Assembly (NCBI GenBank): GCA_051294375.1
Contig: CM119269.1
Coordinates: 18,650,471-18,714,470, forward strand
Source of the DNA: Paraspadella gotoi
Lineage: Eukaryota; Chaetognatha
Length of the DNA stretch: 64,000 bases
Reading direction: 5' to 3'
Each line of letters begins with the position of its first letter. Position 1 is the first letter of the stretch. Positions 1-14,400 of the stretch are shown piece after piece. The notes under the pieces are model-generated. The model saw nothing but the letters and a program-made list of their open reading frames with translations. It searched no databases and had not been told where the DNA came from. Made by a program: the position numbers and the translations under genes.

Positions 1-306
1 AGCTCAGTGGCGCCCCAGGCGTTTCCCCTCATTCCTTCCACGCCAGTTTCATTCCTTACCCATCTTTGCGTCATCTTCATTCGCCGCGGAGACGAGTGGA
101 CGGAGGGCGAAGTCTCAGCGGCGAATCGAGACGATTCTTCGCGACGTCCATTTCCATCGCTCTCTTCGTCTCCGCCGTTCTTCCTCTCTCGCACGGTGGC
201 GATCTGTTCTCCAGGCAGCGACCGGGTGAGTTAGGGTGGCGCAAAATGGGTAAGTAAGGACGGGAAACAGCGACTTGAAAGCCTATATTTCAAAGGATGG
301 ATAAAG

Positions 307-2214
307 ATGATTGGAGTGAACAAAGTGTTTTTTTTCTTTCTTGTCATTTCATTTATTACTGACTTTTCCTCAGGTCATACATGCTCTCAAGAAACCTGCA
401 CGGCCAGTTACACCAATTCGATGGAATACGTTGAACGAGGAGCGAATCCTCAGTTCTGCACGGTTCTCAAAACTTACTTAGAATGCATGAGACAAACTAA
501 TAGAGCTTGCAAGGGAAACCTCTACTACCATTCGATGTCCGTCCTAATCCTGAATTGGATGAACCAGTTCAACTGCTCAAGCATGGGTCTTCACTCCGGG
601 CGACGCCCGACGGGGATGACGAGGAATCCTCTCCCGCCTACGCCCACTGCCATGAGAGTCTGCACTTTCAAGTGAGAATCGGTTTTCTTACTAAATGTAC
701 AATATGAAAATATTATGAGCGACCGAAAGGAAATCATATCCTACCTTTCTTCCTCAATCCTCATCCTCAGAGGCGAACGGGTCTTCAAACACTGCGGGCT
801 TTTCGGTGATCCCCACCTGCGCACTTTCTCCGACGAGTTCCAAACTTGTAAAGTGGAAGGCGCTTGGCCGCTGATCGACAATGATTACCTCGTCGTTCAA
901 GTCACGAATAATGCCGTGGTGCATCGCTCCAGCGCCACGGCGACGAGCAAGGTAAGTTAGCAAAGACAAAGCGCTCGCGCACGGCAGTGGGTAAGACTTC
1001 ACCAAGGATGATCTCTTACTAAGAGATCATCCTTGGTGAATGACGAGGAACATTTAGAGAAGATTTTACCAATTTTTCCAATTCTAAATTTAACCAATCA
1101 GTCAAAAACTAGTTCTCAAAATACAATGTACCAAGATAATATATATATATATATATAATGTAATTATAATAATAATTTATATTTAAACAACCTATTCGTC
1201 AGCTAAGCAATCAACAGCTTCTTTTTCACCCCAGCTCACCGTCATCATCAAAGGCAATACCCCCTGCAGTGATGAAAAAACTTACCAAGCGACAACGGGC
1301 AACCTCCCGTCGGCCTTCGTCGACGGACACACCACGTCCGGCCCAGATAAGTCCGTCCAAATCGTCGAGATGCGTCGCGGGCGCCACGTGGAGATACACG
1401 TGCGCTACGTGGCGACGACGGTGATCGTGCGTCAGGTGGGGCAGTTTCTGACCTTCGCCATTCGGATGCCGAGGATCATCATTCACAAGCGACATCCGAC
1501 TTCGAACAACGGCAACGATGTTGGGCTGCTGCCGGTGGTAAGTGTCCCAGTCAAACCGCGAATAAAAATTATCTCAAACCATTGATTTTTCATTTGGTAA
1601 ACTTCAAGATTCGGCGATCTAAAGTTTATTAAATTTATTCCTTTGTTCAGTCGACGCCAAATCTCCAATTATGCGTCCGCGGATGCCCTTATTCCGAGAG
1701 AATAAATTACCGAGAGTTTCTCTCCTACCCCAACCAAAAGTTGAAAACTTTGATGCGGCACAACGAGATCGCGATGACAAGGGAGTTGGCCATCATCAAA
1801 TGCAGAAAAGTAAGTGGTTCGATGTCTTGTGGATAATTTACGGTTTATTTTAAATCTTGTTTTTTGCATTCATAGGCGGAAGTTGTGGACCAGTATTTCG
1901 ATTCGTGTGTCTTCGATCTGATGACGACGGGAGATGCGAATTTTACTTTGGCCGCCTCTTCAGCTTTGAAAGTAAGACGGACGGGTGAAACTTTAGCCCA
2001 CAAAGATCCTCTTCATCCTTTTCTCTCAATCTAATATAATCATCAATCCCTCGCCTTTCCCCAGGACGTTATGCAATTACATCCGGGGCCGGTGTTCGAG
2101 AACCGAACATCCCTTGTAACACATTATCCACTACGCGGAAGAAACGGAGCGAGTCTTCTTACTTTGTCGATGTCGTTAACCTTGCTTTGGTTGTTCGTCG
2201 CGGCGATGACTTAA
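307..2214 (+). CDS. RGM: Repulsive guidance molecule (RGM) family, GPI-anchored
   Basis: RGMs are GPI-anchored cell-surface proteins that bind neogenin and act as BMP co-receptors. I read exons at 307-671, 771-951, 1235-1537, 1651-1809, 1876-1971 and 2065-2214, all with GT-AG borders and matching phase, giving about 417 residues, normal for the family. The N-terminal domain is cysteine-rich ([18 protein letters not shown]). The next exon carries [12 protein letters not shown], the partial von Willebrand D signature with the Asp-Pro autocleavage site, then [15 protein letters not shown] and [14 protein letters not shown]. The C-terminus ends in a hydrophobic run ([19 protein letters not shown]) fitting a GPI-attachment signal. 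The start at 307 gives a good signal peptide ([17 protein letters not shown]). Alternatively TTTTCCTCAG at 363-372 is a splice acceptor, joined to an open, ATG-less frame at 3-230 that ends in a GTGAG donor; both joins keep frame. An AATAAA lies near 2247. Confidence 0.93.
998..1040. repeat. Perfect 21-bp inverted repeat with 1-nt loop
   Basis: Positions 998-1018 are the exact reverse complement of 1020-1040, with a single C between them. It lies in the second RGM intron, 47 bp after the donor. Confidence 0.9.
1139..1157. repeat. Short (AT)n microsatellite in RGM intron
   Basis: An uninterrupted AT dinucleotide run of about 19 bp. Confidence 0.8.
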
Positions 2215-2727
2215 AATCTTAGATTTTTCTTTCTATTCACTGCAAAATAAATATTATTCCTTAATCTTCCATGAATGTATCCCAACTAGTCGTTGCTATC
2301 GTCTCAATTTGTTTTTGCAATTTCGTTTATCTTTAAGGTCAGCGTTTTAGTTGGCCTACTGTGTACAATTTGTTCTTGGACATAAACATTTCATTCCAAC
2401 CCGATAAATTGTTAATTAGTTGAAGCAAGAAAAAGTGAGTAACAGTTTACACCTATGTAGCTAAAATTAAGCGATTTAACTGCGGAAAACCTTTAAAATA
2501 AATTGGTTTCAACGTTTATAAAATACAGTTTCTTAAAAAACTTGTATTTCTTTTGACAGTAAAATAATAACACAATTTAGATATGGTACAAACTTCGTGT
2601 GCTTGCTGGCTCATGGAGTCGAGTTGGTCGGTTCTAATTCCCGACCCAAAATATTTTCGTCATAAGCGTCCTGATTAAAGAAAAATTATCGCGTTACATC
2701 GTGATTCCCTAATTCCCGAGTATTGAA
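2215..2727. other. Convergent intergenic region, RGM/BTBD10
   Basis: AT-rich spacer between the stop codons of two convergent genes. It must hold both 3' UTRs. I see no other gene. Confidence 0.6.
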
Positions 2728-5336
<2,609 letters not shown>

Positions 5337-5369
5337 GGAGACGCTGAAGGTGACGATGTGTTATTAGAT

Positions 5370-5520
5370 GTTAAATTCTGATCGAGAATAATTTGTATGA
5401 CGTTGTTATTCTTGATGTGGTAGTTTAGATTCAGATGGAGAATGATTTGTATGACGATGTTACTCTTGATGTGGTATTAGATGTTAAATTCAGATCGAGT
5501 ATGATTTGTATTCTCCAACA
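5370..5520. repeat. Degenerate ~55-bp tandem repeat, about three copies
   Basis: A block around ATCGAGAATAATTTGTATGA recurs near 5381, 5433 and 5492, each flanked by TTGATGTGGTA-like sequence. It lies just upstream of the BTBD10 coding start. Confidence 0.7.
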
Positions 5521-5619
5521 ATAACAAACGATAACAATACTACGTCGATATACAGGAGGAAACATAAGGACAAGTGAGGACAAGTGGTTGAATAATTGAA
5601 ACCGGTTGGTGACGGAGAG

Positions 5620-5652
5620 AGAGAGAAAGAGAGAGAGCGAGAGAGATAGAAT
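5620..5652. repeat. Imperfect (GA)n microsatellite
   Basis: GA-rich run with interruptions, about 30 bp, upstream of BTBD10. Confidence 0.7.
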
Positions 5653-5799
5653 ATTGACCGGGAATCGAAGGTTGTGCTTTAGTGGTGCCACATTATTATA
5701 ATTCTTATTATATTGCCATCACAGAAACACTTCAAATGTCCACAACCTGCTTTGAAGTCGTTCTAAACATTCAGCCTAATAAAACCTAACCTTCTGTGG

Positions 5800-6010
5800 T
5801 TCTTGAGAACGCCGAGGCGCGGCCGGCCCGGGCCTGACTCAACGTCGGACCCGGACGCGAAGTAGAGCCGCGACGAGGCGGCGCTCGAAGTATCACAATT
5901 GAGGTGGCGAAGACGGCGCTCGCCCTGACGCGGGGAAAGGCACGGGGAGACGGGTGAGCTTCGCCCGCTGGCGGGGGCGCTCCACTCCCTGGGAGGAAAA
6001 AACCAATGGT
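5800..6010. promoter_or_regulatory. GC-rich, CpG-rich patch, possible BTBD10 promoter
   Basis: A GC-rich stretch in AT-rich surroundings, about 500-650 bp upstream of the BTBD10 start, ending near a CCAAT-type CCAATGG at 6002. It fits a promoter or first untranslated exon for the minus strand. Its open frames show no recognisable protein. Confidence 0.3.
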
Positions 6011-7199
6011 AGGGGAAGAATGGGTAAAACAGAACAAAACAGTCAAAAATTTGAATAGGGACCCCGCTCAAACAAAAATTTAGATATTTTTAAAAAATCT
6101 TAAATATAAAAAAAAATTATTATGACTATACTATAGTATACTATACTATACTTGCAAAAAAAGTAATTCTTCTTTTGATATTTTGATCAGATGTGGGTCT
6201 AAAATAAGAAAAACCGTTAAAAATCATCATCTTTCAATAATTTTATCAGTTTTTCTTAAGTTTAACTGAGAAAACGTAAGAATTTTTAAAAATAACTGTT
6301 TTTGGTTTGACTTTTTATAAATGCATATCAGAATCCATTAACTAAATTTAATATTTCTTTAAAAAAATGTTATCATTATATACTAATATTATGAATTTGA
6401 TAGCAATAATAAAAAAAAATTAAATTTAAAAATTCTTTTTGAACTTATAAGTAGACAAAGAAAGTTTTGAACCCCCGCCAATTTTGATTTTAATTTAATT
6501 GTAGGTAAGGTATCTTTCTCAGATAATTCGGTATAAAATTTACGGTCTTTTGTGTTTTTATTGTTGACCGAGTTTAAACAACAACTCATCGATCGATCTA
6601 ACCCCGAGGTCCGCATGCCTTACCCCGCCGATCTGTGCGTAGTCCCTGGCGCCATGGAAAAAGTATCGCAGACGATACCGGGGCCAAACTCGGCGCCGTT
6701 GCCGGCGATGTGCACGCGGGAGTCACCGGGACTACGACCGGGAGACCGTTCCCCACCGGAACTCCGGCTGCTTTCGCCCCCGACCTAAGATTAAATAAAA
6801 ATAAATTCGGAGATTAAATTTATCGATTTTACGTATAATATCAGAAGCAGATGCTTATACTATTATATCCCCAATCTGTCACGGCATGCAGAGTTCTGAC
6901 TAATAACCTACTCCCAAGTTGATCCTCCATCACGCAAAACTGTGATACGAAGTAAAATGACTAGTTGATAAATTGTTATAACCATTTTTTAAATGTAATA
7001 TTTAATACAAATTACTAATGGAAACAGTATTTTTTGTGCATAAGTTTACTTTCGCCAACTGGGGTTAGCGGGGGTTTAGGGTTAAGGGTAGTTTTAAGGT
7101 TAGGGGTGTTTATGTTAAAGGGTTTTAAGGTTAAGGTAATTGGGTAATAAATATTTTTTTAATATTTAAAAATTTAAATTTTTTCTTATGGGGCAAGTT
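6011..7199. other. Mostly AT-rich non-coding; isolated GC-rich island 6590-6790
   Basis: Between 6590 and 6790 the composition becomes exon-like and plus-strand frames stay open, one for about 78 codons ending at 6788. I could not connect it to other exons or name a product. The 7060-7140 segment is G-rich and resembles degenerate TTAGGG repeats. Confidence 0.3.
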
Positions 7200-8899
7200 T
7201 TAAGTCAGAACCCTGGAGTCTTCAAAAGAATTAACACAGTTCATAAAATGACTCGCCTTCATAATCGATTGGAGGGGTTGAGCGTTGGAAATGGGAAGGC
7301 TCGCGTTGGACGCAGAGTCCGTATCGCCGCCAGAAACTGCGCCACCTCGAGAGACGCCGGCGCGGAAAAAGTCGCCCGGGGGCGGAAATCCGGATCCAGT
7401 GGGCGAAGCGCCGCGAATTCGGTCGTAGGCGTCGTTTTCAGCACCCGAGTCGAGGGTGTCAGGGAGGGAGACTGGATTTTACAAACGGGAAGGAATTAGA
7501 AAAGAAACGACTGTGCTAGTAAGTACATTGCTACACTGCTAATAAGTACATAGTGCTTCATCCCTCAAGCTTAAGTAGTATGTATGCCGAATCTATCGTC
7601 GCGATTACTCACTTCTTTCTCCTCCGCTGTTCCTCCTCGAAGACGGCAACGAGTCATCGTTCTTTCTGCTCGTCCGCAGAGACGACTTATTGGGATTCTT
7701 GGGTCGGGCTCCGACTGCCCCTGACCCGCCGCCGCCGCTTCCATAGCCACTCGAACCGCCGCTCCTGCTCGACGGCGGATAAAAGAAGGAAACGAGTTTG
7801 TAGTAGTTTTTGACCTTGTGTCTGGCCTCTCGGATATTCGTCGTCGTCGTAGTCACCCCGGCTGGAGCCGCACGGATTTAACATTGCGAAATATTACCTT
7901 TATATAATTCCATAAAAATATTATTTTTGTTCATACATAAATATTAACAGTTAATCAAAAGAACTTATTTACATGTATAAAAATATTTAAAATAGAGTCG
8001 ACAAGTTCTTAAATCCGAGTTACTCGAATGGGGAGTCGTGGTCGCTGTCGTTGTTGTCATTGAGATCCCCGCGGGTCGATGGGGTTAGAACGACGACGAT
8101 GTTTGCATCGAAAAAAAAACTTTTATTTTTTCACATTGAAAATTCGTGAATGGACATTGGGTTGAATGATTTTCAGAAAGTCCTATAGCCAAACAAAGAA
8201 AATGCTGGTGGACGACTGCCGAGGAAGACAGCAACGACGACGACAGCGCTAATTCGATAAAGACGAACAAACAGCGATGGCGGAGAGGAAAAAGGAAAAA
8301 ACCGTCCGCCAATCGTCAATATCATCAAAATCGATTTGCTACACCAGAAAAGATTATTTAAGGAGAAAGTGACCAAGGAGGTTTTCCCGCATTTAACGAT
8401 CCGTGATCGATTGTCAAATCGTCCCGCTTTTAACGAGGCGTCTCAGAGTGACCGAGAAGTCAACGACCTATTTATTATACCAACGCCACTTCCAGACATT
8501 CGTAAAATGGACGCGAAATCAGACCCTCTCAGCTTTACAACCCGGTCGGTCCTTGAGTTAGCCTTCCGCGAAAACATCCTGGTTGGACCATTCGAACTGC
8601 CCAGGAGATACATTAGGGATTAGGGAACCATACTCGACAGGCTATCATACGCTCAAAGAGAATGGTGATCACAAAATTTACCGAAAACTGTTGCCGCTTC
8701 CTCCGCTCCCGGATCCCGCTGCCGCCGAGAGGAGGTCGTCGTCGTAGTCAACGAGACCGTTGGGAGTGTCATCGACAGAAAGGGCGTCGTCACCAACGAA
8801 TCCTGTCGCCGCCGTCGAGTCCCCCGTCAACATCTTTGTTGGGGATTCGACTTCTGAGTCACGGTTCTCCTCGGAGCGGCTTCGGTCTACCGAACGTGG
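7200..8899 (-). CDS. Unrecognised Ser/Gly/Asp-rich protein, 3' exons of a minus-strand gene
   Basis: Three coding-looking exons are visible. The terminal one (7471-7200) follows a good AAAATCCAG acceptor and ends at a TAA; it encodes a Gly/Ser/Asn-rich sequence with SIMKASHFMN near the end. The middle one (about 7850-7613) ends at a GTGAGT donor whose phase fits the terminal exon exactly. It encodes HKVKNYYKLVSFFYPPSS followed by Gly/Ser-rich sequence. The first (8899-8682) has a pyrimidine-rich acceptor and a GTAAAT donor and encodes EENRDSEVESPTKMLTGD and DDTPNGLVDYDDDLLS. The join between the first and middle exons is unsettled because two frames are plausible. GLVDYDDD recalls the tail of PP4 regulatory subunit 3, but this is too short to name the gene. 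The 5' end is not found. Confidence 0.45.
8173..8623 (+). other. Loose plus-strand open frame, possible exon or pseudogene piece
   Basis: After an ATTTTCAG acceptor-like site a frame runs with KQRKCWWTTAEEDSNDDD, and a frame one base later continues from about 8300 to a TAG at 8623 (VFPHLTIRDRLSNRPAF, PTPLPDIRKMDAKSDP, ENILVGPFELPRRYIRD). The second part looks protein-like but has no ATG, and the two frames do not join without a shift. It could be a decayed mobile-element gene. I do not recognise a family. Confidence 0.25.
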
Positions 8900-9059
8900 C
8901 TGTTAAACGGCGGAGGGAAAAATCGCCGTTAGAAAAAGAATGGCCGTGAGTCAATATTATTTTTAGTTGCACTGCGAATAGTCCAATACTCGAATACTCT
9001 TATTAAATATGTAGGAATGAGATAACCTTGTACGTATCGGTTCTTGTTTTTATATAAGT

Positions 9060-9235
9060 AAATATATATGTGGATAAGGCGCTAAATGGGCTGAAGAGTT
9101 CTATCCGTAACTTCTTCAACCCTTTTAGCAGCCGTGAAACGTAGAACCACGCTTTAGGGTTTTCCACAGGGATCGATCCCGGTAGGTAAAGTACATGAGC
9201 TGATGATTTAACTTAATGAGCTACCGGGTCACGAC
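9060..9235 (-). mobile_element. tRNA-like SINE candidate
   Basis: Read on the minus strand there is an A-box-like TAGCTCATTAAG near 9223, then about 30 nt, then GGATCGATCC at 9172-9181, which matches the RNA polymerase III B box RGWTCRANNC. The following 100 bp would be the SINE body. No poly-A tail or target duplication was identified. Confidence 0.3.
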
Positions 9236-10077
9236 TGAAGGTGTCTTGCTTATATTATGGGAGAACTTGGTGTTTCCTTAAGTGCAGCTTTACTAAAAGG
9301 TATTTAACAGGAAAATAATTAAGTTAAATTTACTAACTTTTCCAACGTACTTGGTGATTTTTGGTTCCATTACGATTTCTTTTTTTCGACGATCCCCCGT
9401 ACATTACGCTCCTTTGTCGAGTTACCTTTAAACCTCATTAAGTCATTCTATTTATAAATTAAATATTTGAAAAGAAAATTCTGGAAAAAACGAATTAGTT
9501 GGCGTTTAATCATAACACGTCTCTTACACCGCGAGTACAATTTCCAACTTAATATTTAATGACAAAGGCTCCAAGCGAATTAATTGATTAAACCGTGAAC
9601 GAGAACGTCAGGGCAAAGCGTTTTTTTTTAAGAGGGGGGATTAAATTAGTCACGCCCAGGCCAGGGAGGGTGTAAAAATATTTATCAGCACTAACGAAAA
9701 CCAATATAAACAGTAACAGAGATTAGAAAAGCTTTTTTAATCGAAAAAAACTTCGAGTGTTTGCAAAACAATTTCAACTAATATGAAAAAATGGCTTATG
9801 TGAGAGAGAAAAAGACATATAACATTAGAAGGCTGGGTTATGAGCAGAAAAATCCCAGAAATCCCATCGAAGGTTCTTTGTTGAATATCTTTTTTTTTTT
9901 TTTTTTTTTCTGTAAAGGAAAGGAGAAAAACAACATGAATAACAAAAATTCGAGCCGTTGGCTGTTGTCAAAGTTTAAACGAGAAAAAGCAAAAGATTCA
10001 TCAAATCAATAAAGAGAATATCACATTTTAAGAGGTAGAATTGTGAGTCTTAAGAACCGAATGTTAGTTTGTTGCTT
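9236..10077. other. Non-coding, AT-rich, no gene seen
   Basis: Contains a poly-T tract at about 9890-9909. I see no convincing exon. Confidence 0.5.
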
Positions 10078-11060
10078 TTAAGGATAAAGCTCTAAGTCCC
10101 TCTCCGCCAGCAGGGTGGCATTGCCGCGCTGGAGGGCGACAGAGAGGCGCTGAAAAAGGAACTTTATTTCGAGAGCGCCATCTTTCCCCCACCGACGGGC
10201 GTCCTGTCGAGCAATTGACTTTAGGAAGGGAATCGCCTCTTTGTCCCAGCCGCCAAAGGTCTCAACGATGAGAGGTTGGAAGAAGATGCCCTGCGAGCGA
10301 CAAGTGTCGAAATTCTGCCGGATTTTGGATGCCTTGCGCATCTCAATGGCTGCAGCAGCGTGTTCGGCAGCTCGGTATAAGACAGCCTCTTGAGTTGGAG
10401 AAACGACACTGACGTCGAAAGCGATTTTCCTGCCGTCAGTCCAATTGGGGATGTAGATGTCTGCTGGGCGAGCGAGCGAATTTGGAATGAGACCTGGCAT
10501 TTCTTTCTGAGGGTTGAGAGAAGCGTGTTGGGCCTCGGAAAAGATGCGGTCGCGGATTCGGTCGTGTCGGCTGCCTTTCAAGCCATGGTCATCCCGGCAG
10601 TGGAGAGCGTGGTCCCCGAATGTGTCGAGAATTTGTTCGCAGCTATTTGCCCGGCATTCAGACGATGAGAAAAGAGAAAGACCAAGGCGGTAACCCATAG
10701 CCAGCCCAAACGATCTTGAATCAATGTTGAGGTTGAGGGATGGCGAGGGGATGGCGTCGACCCAGTCTCCGGCATGGGGAAGAGCTAGAGAATGCAGACG
10801 AGCGAGGTTGCGTGCGTCGGCGTCGGCAGTGAGTTTGGAGTGAGAGAGAGAGTCTATTTCCGCAGAGAGAGATTGTTGTGTAAAATTCGGCGGAAGTAGA
10901 TCGAGGGTTGAATAGGAGGGATTGCCGGTGCTTGCTTGCAAGAGAGGGAGGGCTGAGTCGAGATCACGCCGCGTAACTGCCACAGGGAGGATTAAATCGA
11001 GAATTGTAGAGGATCTGGCCAAAGAGGCAATGAAGGCTGCTGGAGAATGAAGGGTCGCTG
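10078..11060 (-). mobile_element. C-terminal fragment of a non-LTR retroelement ORF (zinc motif plus nuclease-like domain)
   Basis: A 314-codon intronless frame starts at an internal ATG at 11022, and the same frame stays open upstream to about 11060 (TLHSPAAFIASLARSS). It contains a Cys/His cluster (CRANSCEQILDTFGDHALHC), then KEMPGLIPNSLARPADIYIP and FDVSVVSPTQEAVLYRAAEH, then FFQPLIVETFGGWDKEA and FLFQRLSVALQRGNATLL. I recognise this arrangement from the C-terminal region that follows the reverse transcriptase in LINE-type proteins of marine invertebrates. The E...PAD...FDV pattern resembles a PD-(D/E)XK restriction-like endonuclease. No reverse transcriptase lies upstream, so this is a 5'-truncated insertion, although this part has no stop codons. 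Why a truncated copy stays open is unclear; it may be young. Confidence 0.7.
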
Positions 11061-11467
11061 CTTTTCAAAAAAATTTGTTATTCCCTGTTCTTTTGTTATT
11101 TGTTAATGAAAAGCCCGCTAATTTTGCCTTAACTATCTGAACAAAAGACAGAAGTAGCTATAGCAACAATGATGCATAGATATTAGATATTGTACCTATG
11201 TTATACTTAGAGCAAGCTATGACGGATTTAATGATAACTTACCTGGATCAGCTTCACCGAAAAATTGTTCTTCTTACTCGACATTCACATTTAATGTCAT
11301 TCAGTATCAAAAAATTGGTTGCCATAAAATTAAAAAGAAGAAGGGGAAATGGTTCAAAATCATCTTGAGTCTTGATCTTTTCGAAAACAAAACATATTAC
11401 TAACTATTAGTTGATAAATTAATAGACATTGATAAATTAATAGTCATTGATAAATTCACTGATAAAT

Positions 11468-14400
11468 ATGGCAACATCAACTGAGGCCGCGCAGGTACCT
11501 AATTTTAAATGATTTCATAGATTATCTTAAAAATGATAATTTTCTTCCATTAATTTTTGGTAATCTCAAGGAGTTGATAACTAGGTTGGACAAAAAATTA
11601 ACCGAAATAGCTGGTTCGGATTTGGCCTTACAGGTAATTTAAACGATATTTTTTATTAACAAAGTAAAAACTTAAATTTCTTTACGTTTTATTCCTTATT
11701 TACTTCAGCGAAAATACGTGGAATATTTTCTCACAAAAAATGAAGACGAAATCACCGTCAAGTAAGTTTTACTCCTATCCGTCCAATCAAGGAACAAGCT
11801 TGAGCTAACAACGCCGGATCTGCACAATGGTATTTAGCGGGAAGCAGCGAATCAGATGATAAGTTATGATTAATCATACAATTTCTTTTTTTTTATTTAT
11901 TACAATTTACCAACAATATTGATAATTTATGGTTAATGGTGGTTATGGCTTTTATAGTAGTTGCGGTGGTTGTTGTGGTTATTGTTGTAGTTGTTATAAA
12001 CGTGCATTAACATTTCATAAAAAGGGAAACGGGCAAAATTAAATAGTTAAGCGTAATTTTTTTTTTTTCCACTTCCACTCATTTCCGTACGGACGATTCT
12101 TGCGAAACTTGATTTCCAGCTCATTCACACAATTCTTTACCCACACACAAAATTTTAAGTCAATCGCCGCTTCCACTCATGAGTAATTAGCGTTAAAATT
12201 CATCGATATTCGATGTTTTGAAATGATCTAAGTGACTTACCGACAACAAGTGAATTGTTGAGCCGGAATCTGTACAAGTAGATCCGGCTGAAAAATCCGA
12301 TAGAGAAACCCTTTTCATTAAATTAACGATTTAAAAAAAAAACTTAGCCCATCGATCTCGGAAGAGCGGAAAGTGGCGTTATACAGCGCGGACATGTGTA
12401 CTCAGACAGATGCCTCAGAGATGATCGACATCGGGAGAATGACGAAGCTCTTATCTCAATTGTGCAAAGATCTCACTGGTCTAAAGTAATCAGACTCACA
12501 AGCCGACCGAAAGTGACATCCGGAAAGTTCAAACGAAATTGAAAACAAATTTTTTATCTTGACAGACGAGAGATGATTCTGGCGAAGGAGGTGATCGTTG
12601 CTGACTACACCTCAAAGTTGAGCGGAAGGGCGATGAAGCTCTACGTCAGATGCAACAAGAAGGTGGAGGAGCTGACCATCTTGCACCAGGTTGGTCCGTG
12701 CTGTAAATAGGATTTTATTGAATGTACATTTTAAAATTCTTAATTCACTTTAATTTTTAAAAGTTTACATATTTGAAGAACATAAAAAAGCCCCGAAACC
12801 AACTTTAAACTTGTTATAAACATGTTTTTTATATACATTAATCAGGAGCGCCTTGAGACTTGCCGTCGCTCTTTCAATCAACAACTGGTTGACGCCGTCG
12901 CTCAACTAGAGCGCACGGACCAGGGTCCCGTCGAATTCGAGGTGGATCGCCTGGAGGCCGAGATCACTGGGTTGAGGCACCAGCTTGACGATCTCTCTAT
13001 GGAAATGGATTCCAAGGATAGGACGATAAGGGAACTCAGTCAGTATCGAATACTGTAGATTTTAAGCGATTCTGACTTCGACGTGCATATAGTAAATACT
13101 GTCGTTTCTGGACATTCATTTTCGTTTGTTTTTTTTCTATAAAGCTCATGCAGTCGACGTCCTCAAAAATAAAGTGGATATTTCTGATCACGAGGTCGAG
13201 ACCCTCAAGTTGGAGAAGGCGGAGATTATCGCCAGACTTGAGCGAGCCAAGAGCGATTCCAGAAACTTGGTAAGCTATTGTAAATATAATTACCAATTAA
13301 AAGAAATCGGTATTTTCATCCCAAAGTCACGTCTCAGAGCGAAGAAATCGACTTCATGAAGACAAACTTAAGTAAACCCGCTGGAAAGAAGAAAGGCTCG
13401 TTTGGCGGAAGCCTTCCCTCTTTAGCGGGAGGCCATCACAAAGGTGACCAGAATAGCTTTCGAAACTTTTAGTATGTATACTATATATGTATATATCACT
13501 CTAATCTAAAAAGCGACCACGCCTGGAGGTGGAAGCGCTGCCACTTCTCAAGGTAGTCTTCGTGGAGAATTGGGTAGAAGCGGAAGTCTCGCCGTCTCCG
13601 CTGAAGTGATTGGTAAGGTTTCTTTGACTAGTTGTAAGTTTCATGCTTTTTATTCTGCATATACTTGTTATTATTCAGAATCCATTATCCTTTTCTTGTG
13701 TTTCTATCTTTCTATCTGTCAGGTGAGACGGAAACATCGACAAAGGAAAAGCAGCAGAAAAAAACGATGGGTTACGATGGGGGAGACAGGGCGGGGGGAA
13801 CCGGTGGAAAGGCGGACGCGCCGAGAGATGATGGGGCGAAGGCTTCCGGAAAGGCGGACGCGCCGAGGGACGATGGGGAAAAGGCGGGTGCGCCTTTAGA
13901 AGCAGGATTAACAAGAGACGGAAAGACGCGTGAGAATCCAGCATCTCACAGAGACTCTGATATAAAGACGGCGGGAAATGCGGGGAAGGAATCGGACGCT
14001 AATGCCGTGATGCATAGAGTGGAAAATATGTCGATCGATCTAGTTGATTTCCACGAGACGCAGGACGGTGTCGAATCACGAGATCAGGTTTTGAACCCCG
14101 ATTTGTTCGTAAATGAAATATATATATATAAATATATACAGAATCGAAGGACATATAGACATATATATAATATTATATATTCATTTGTACTTAAATCTAG
14201 ATCAATGTTCATGTTTTTTTTTCTTACAATAACGATGATGCTCATTAATCATTATTCTTAGCCCTTTTCCCCACAGACAAACGAGGAATTTGCTTTGACG
14301 GGCGATGTTCAAATCTCAGTTAATAACTTCGTGACGCAAATGCGAAATCAGCTTCAAGAGGTAAGTCACCGTTAAAAATATTTGAAATAAATTAAATCTA

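Noticed and set aside
540-675. Apparent frameshift in RGM between NCSS and CGLFGDPH
   Set aside because: The frame TAMRVCTFK joins [14 protein letters not shown] across the 671/771 intron in correct phase, so no shift is needed.
5763-6071. 102-codon minus-strand frame
   Set aside because: GC-rich promoter-like sequence; low-complexity product without splice support.
13675-13944. Minus-strand Pro/His-rich frame
   Set aside because: Antisense shadow of exon 10 of the C10orf67-like gene.
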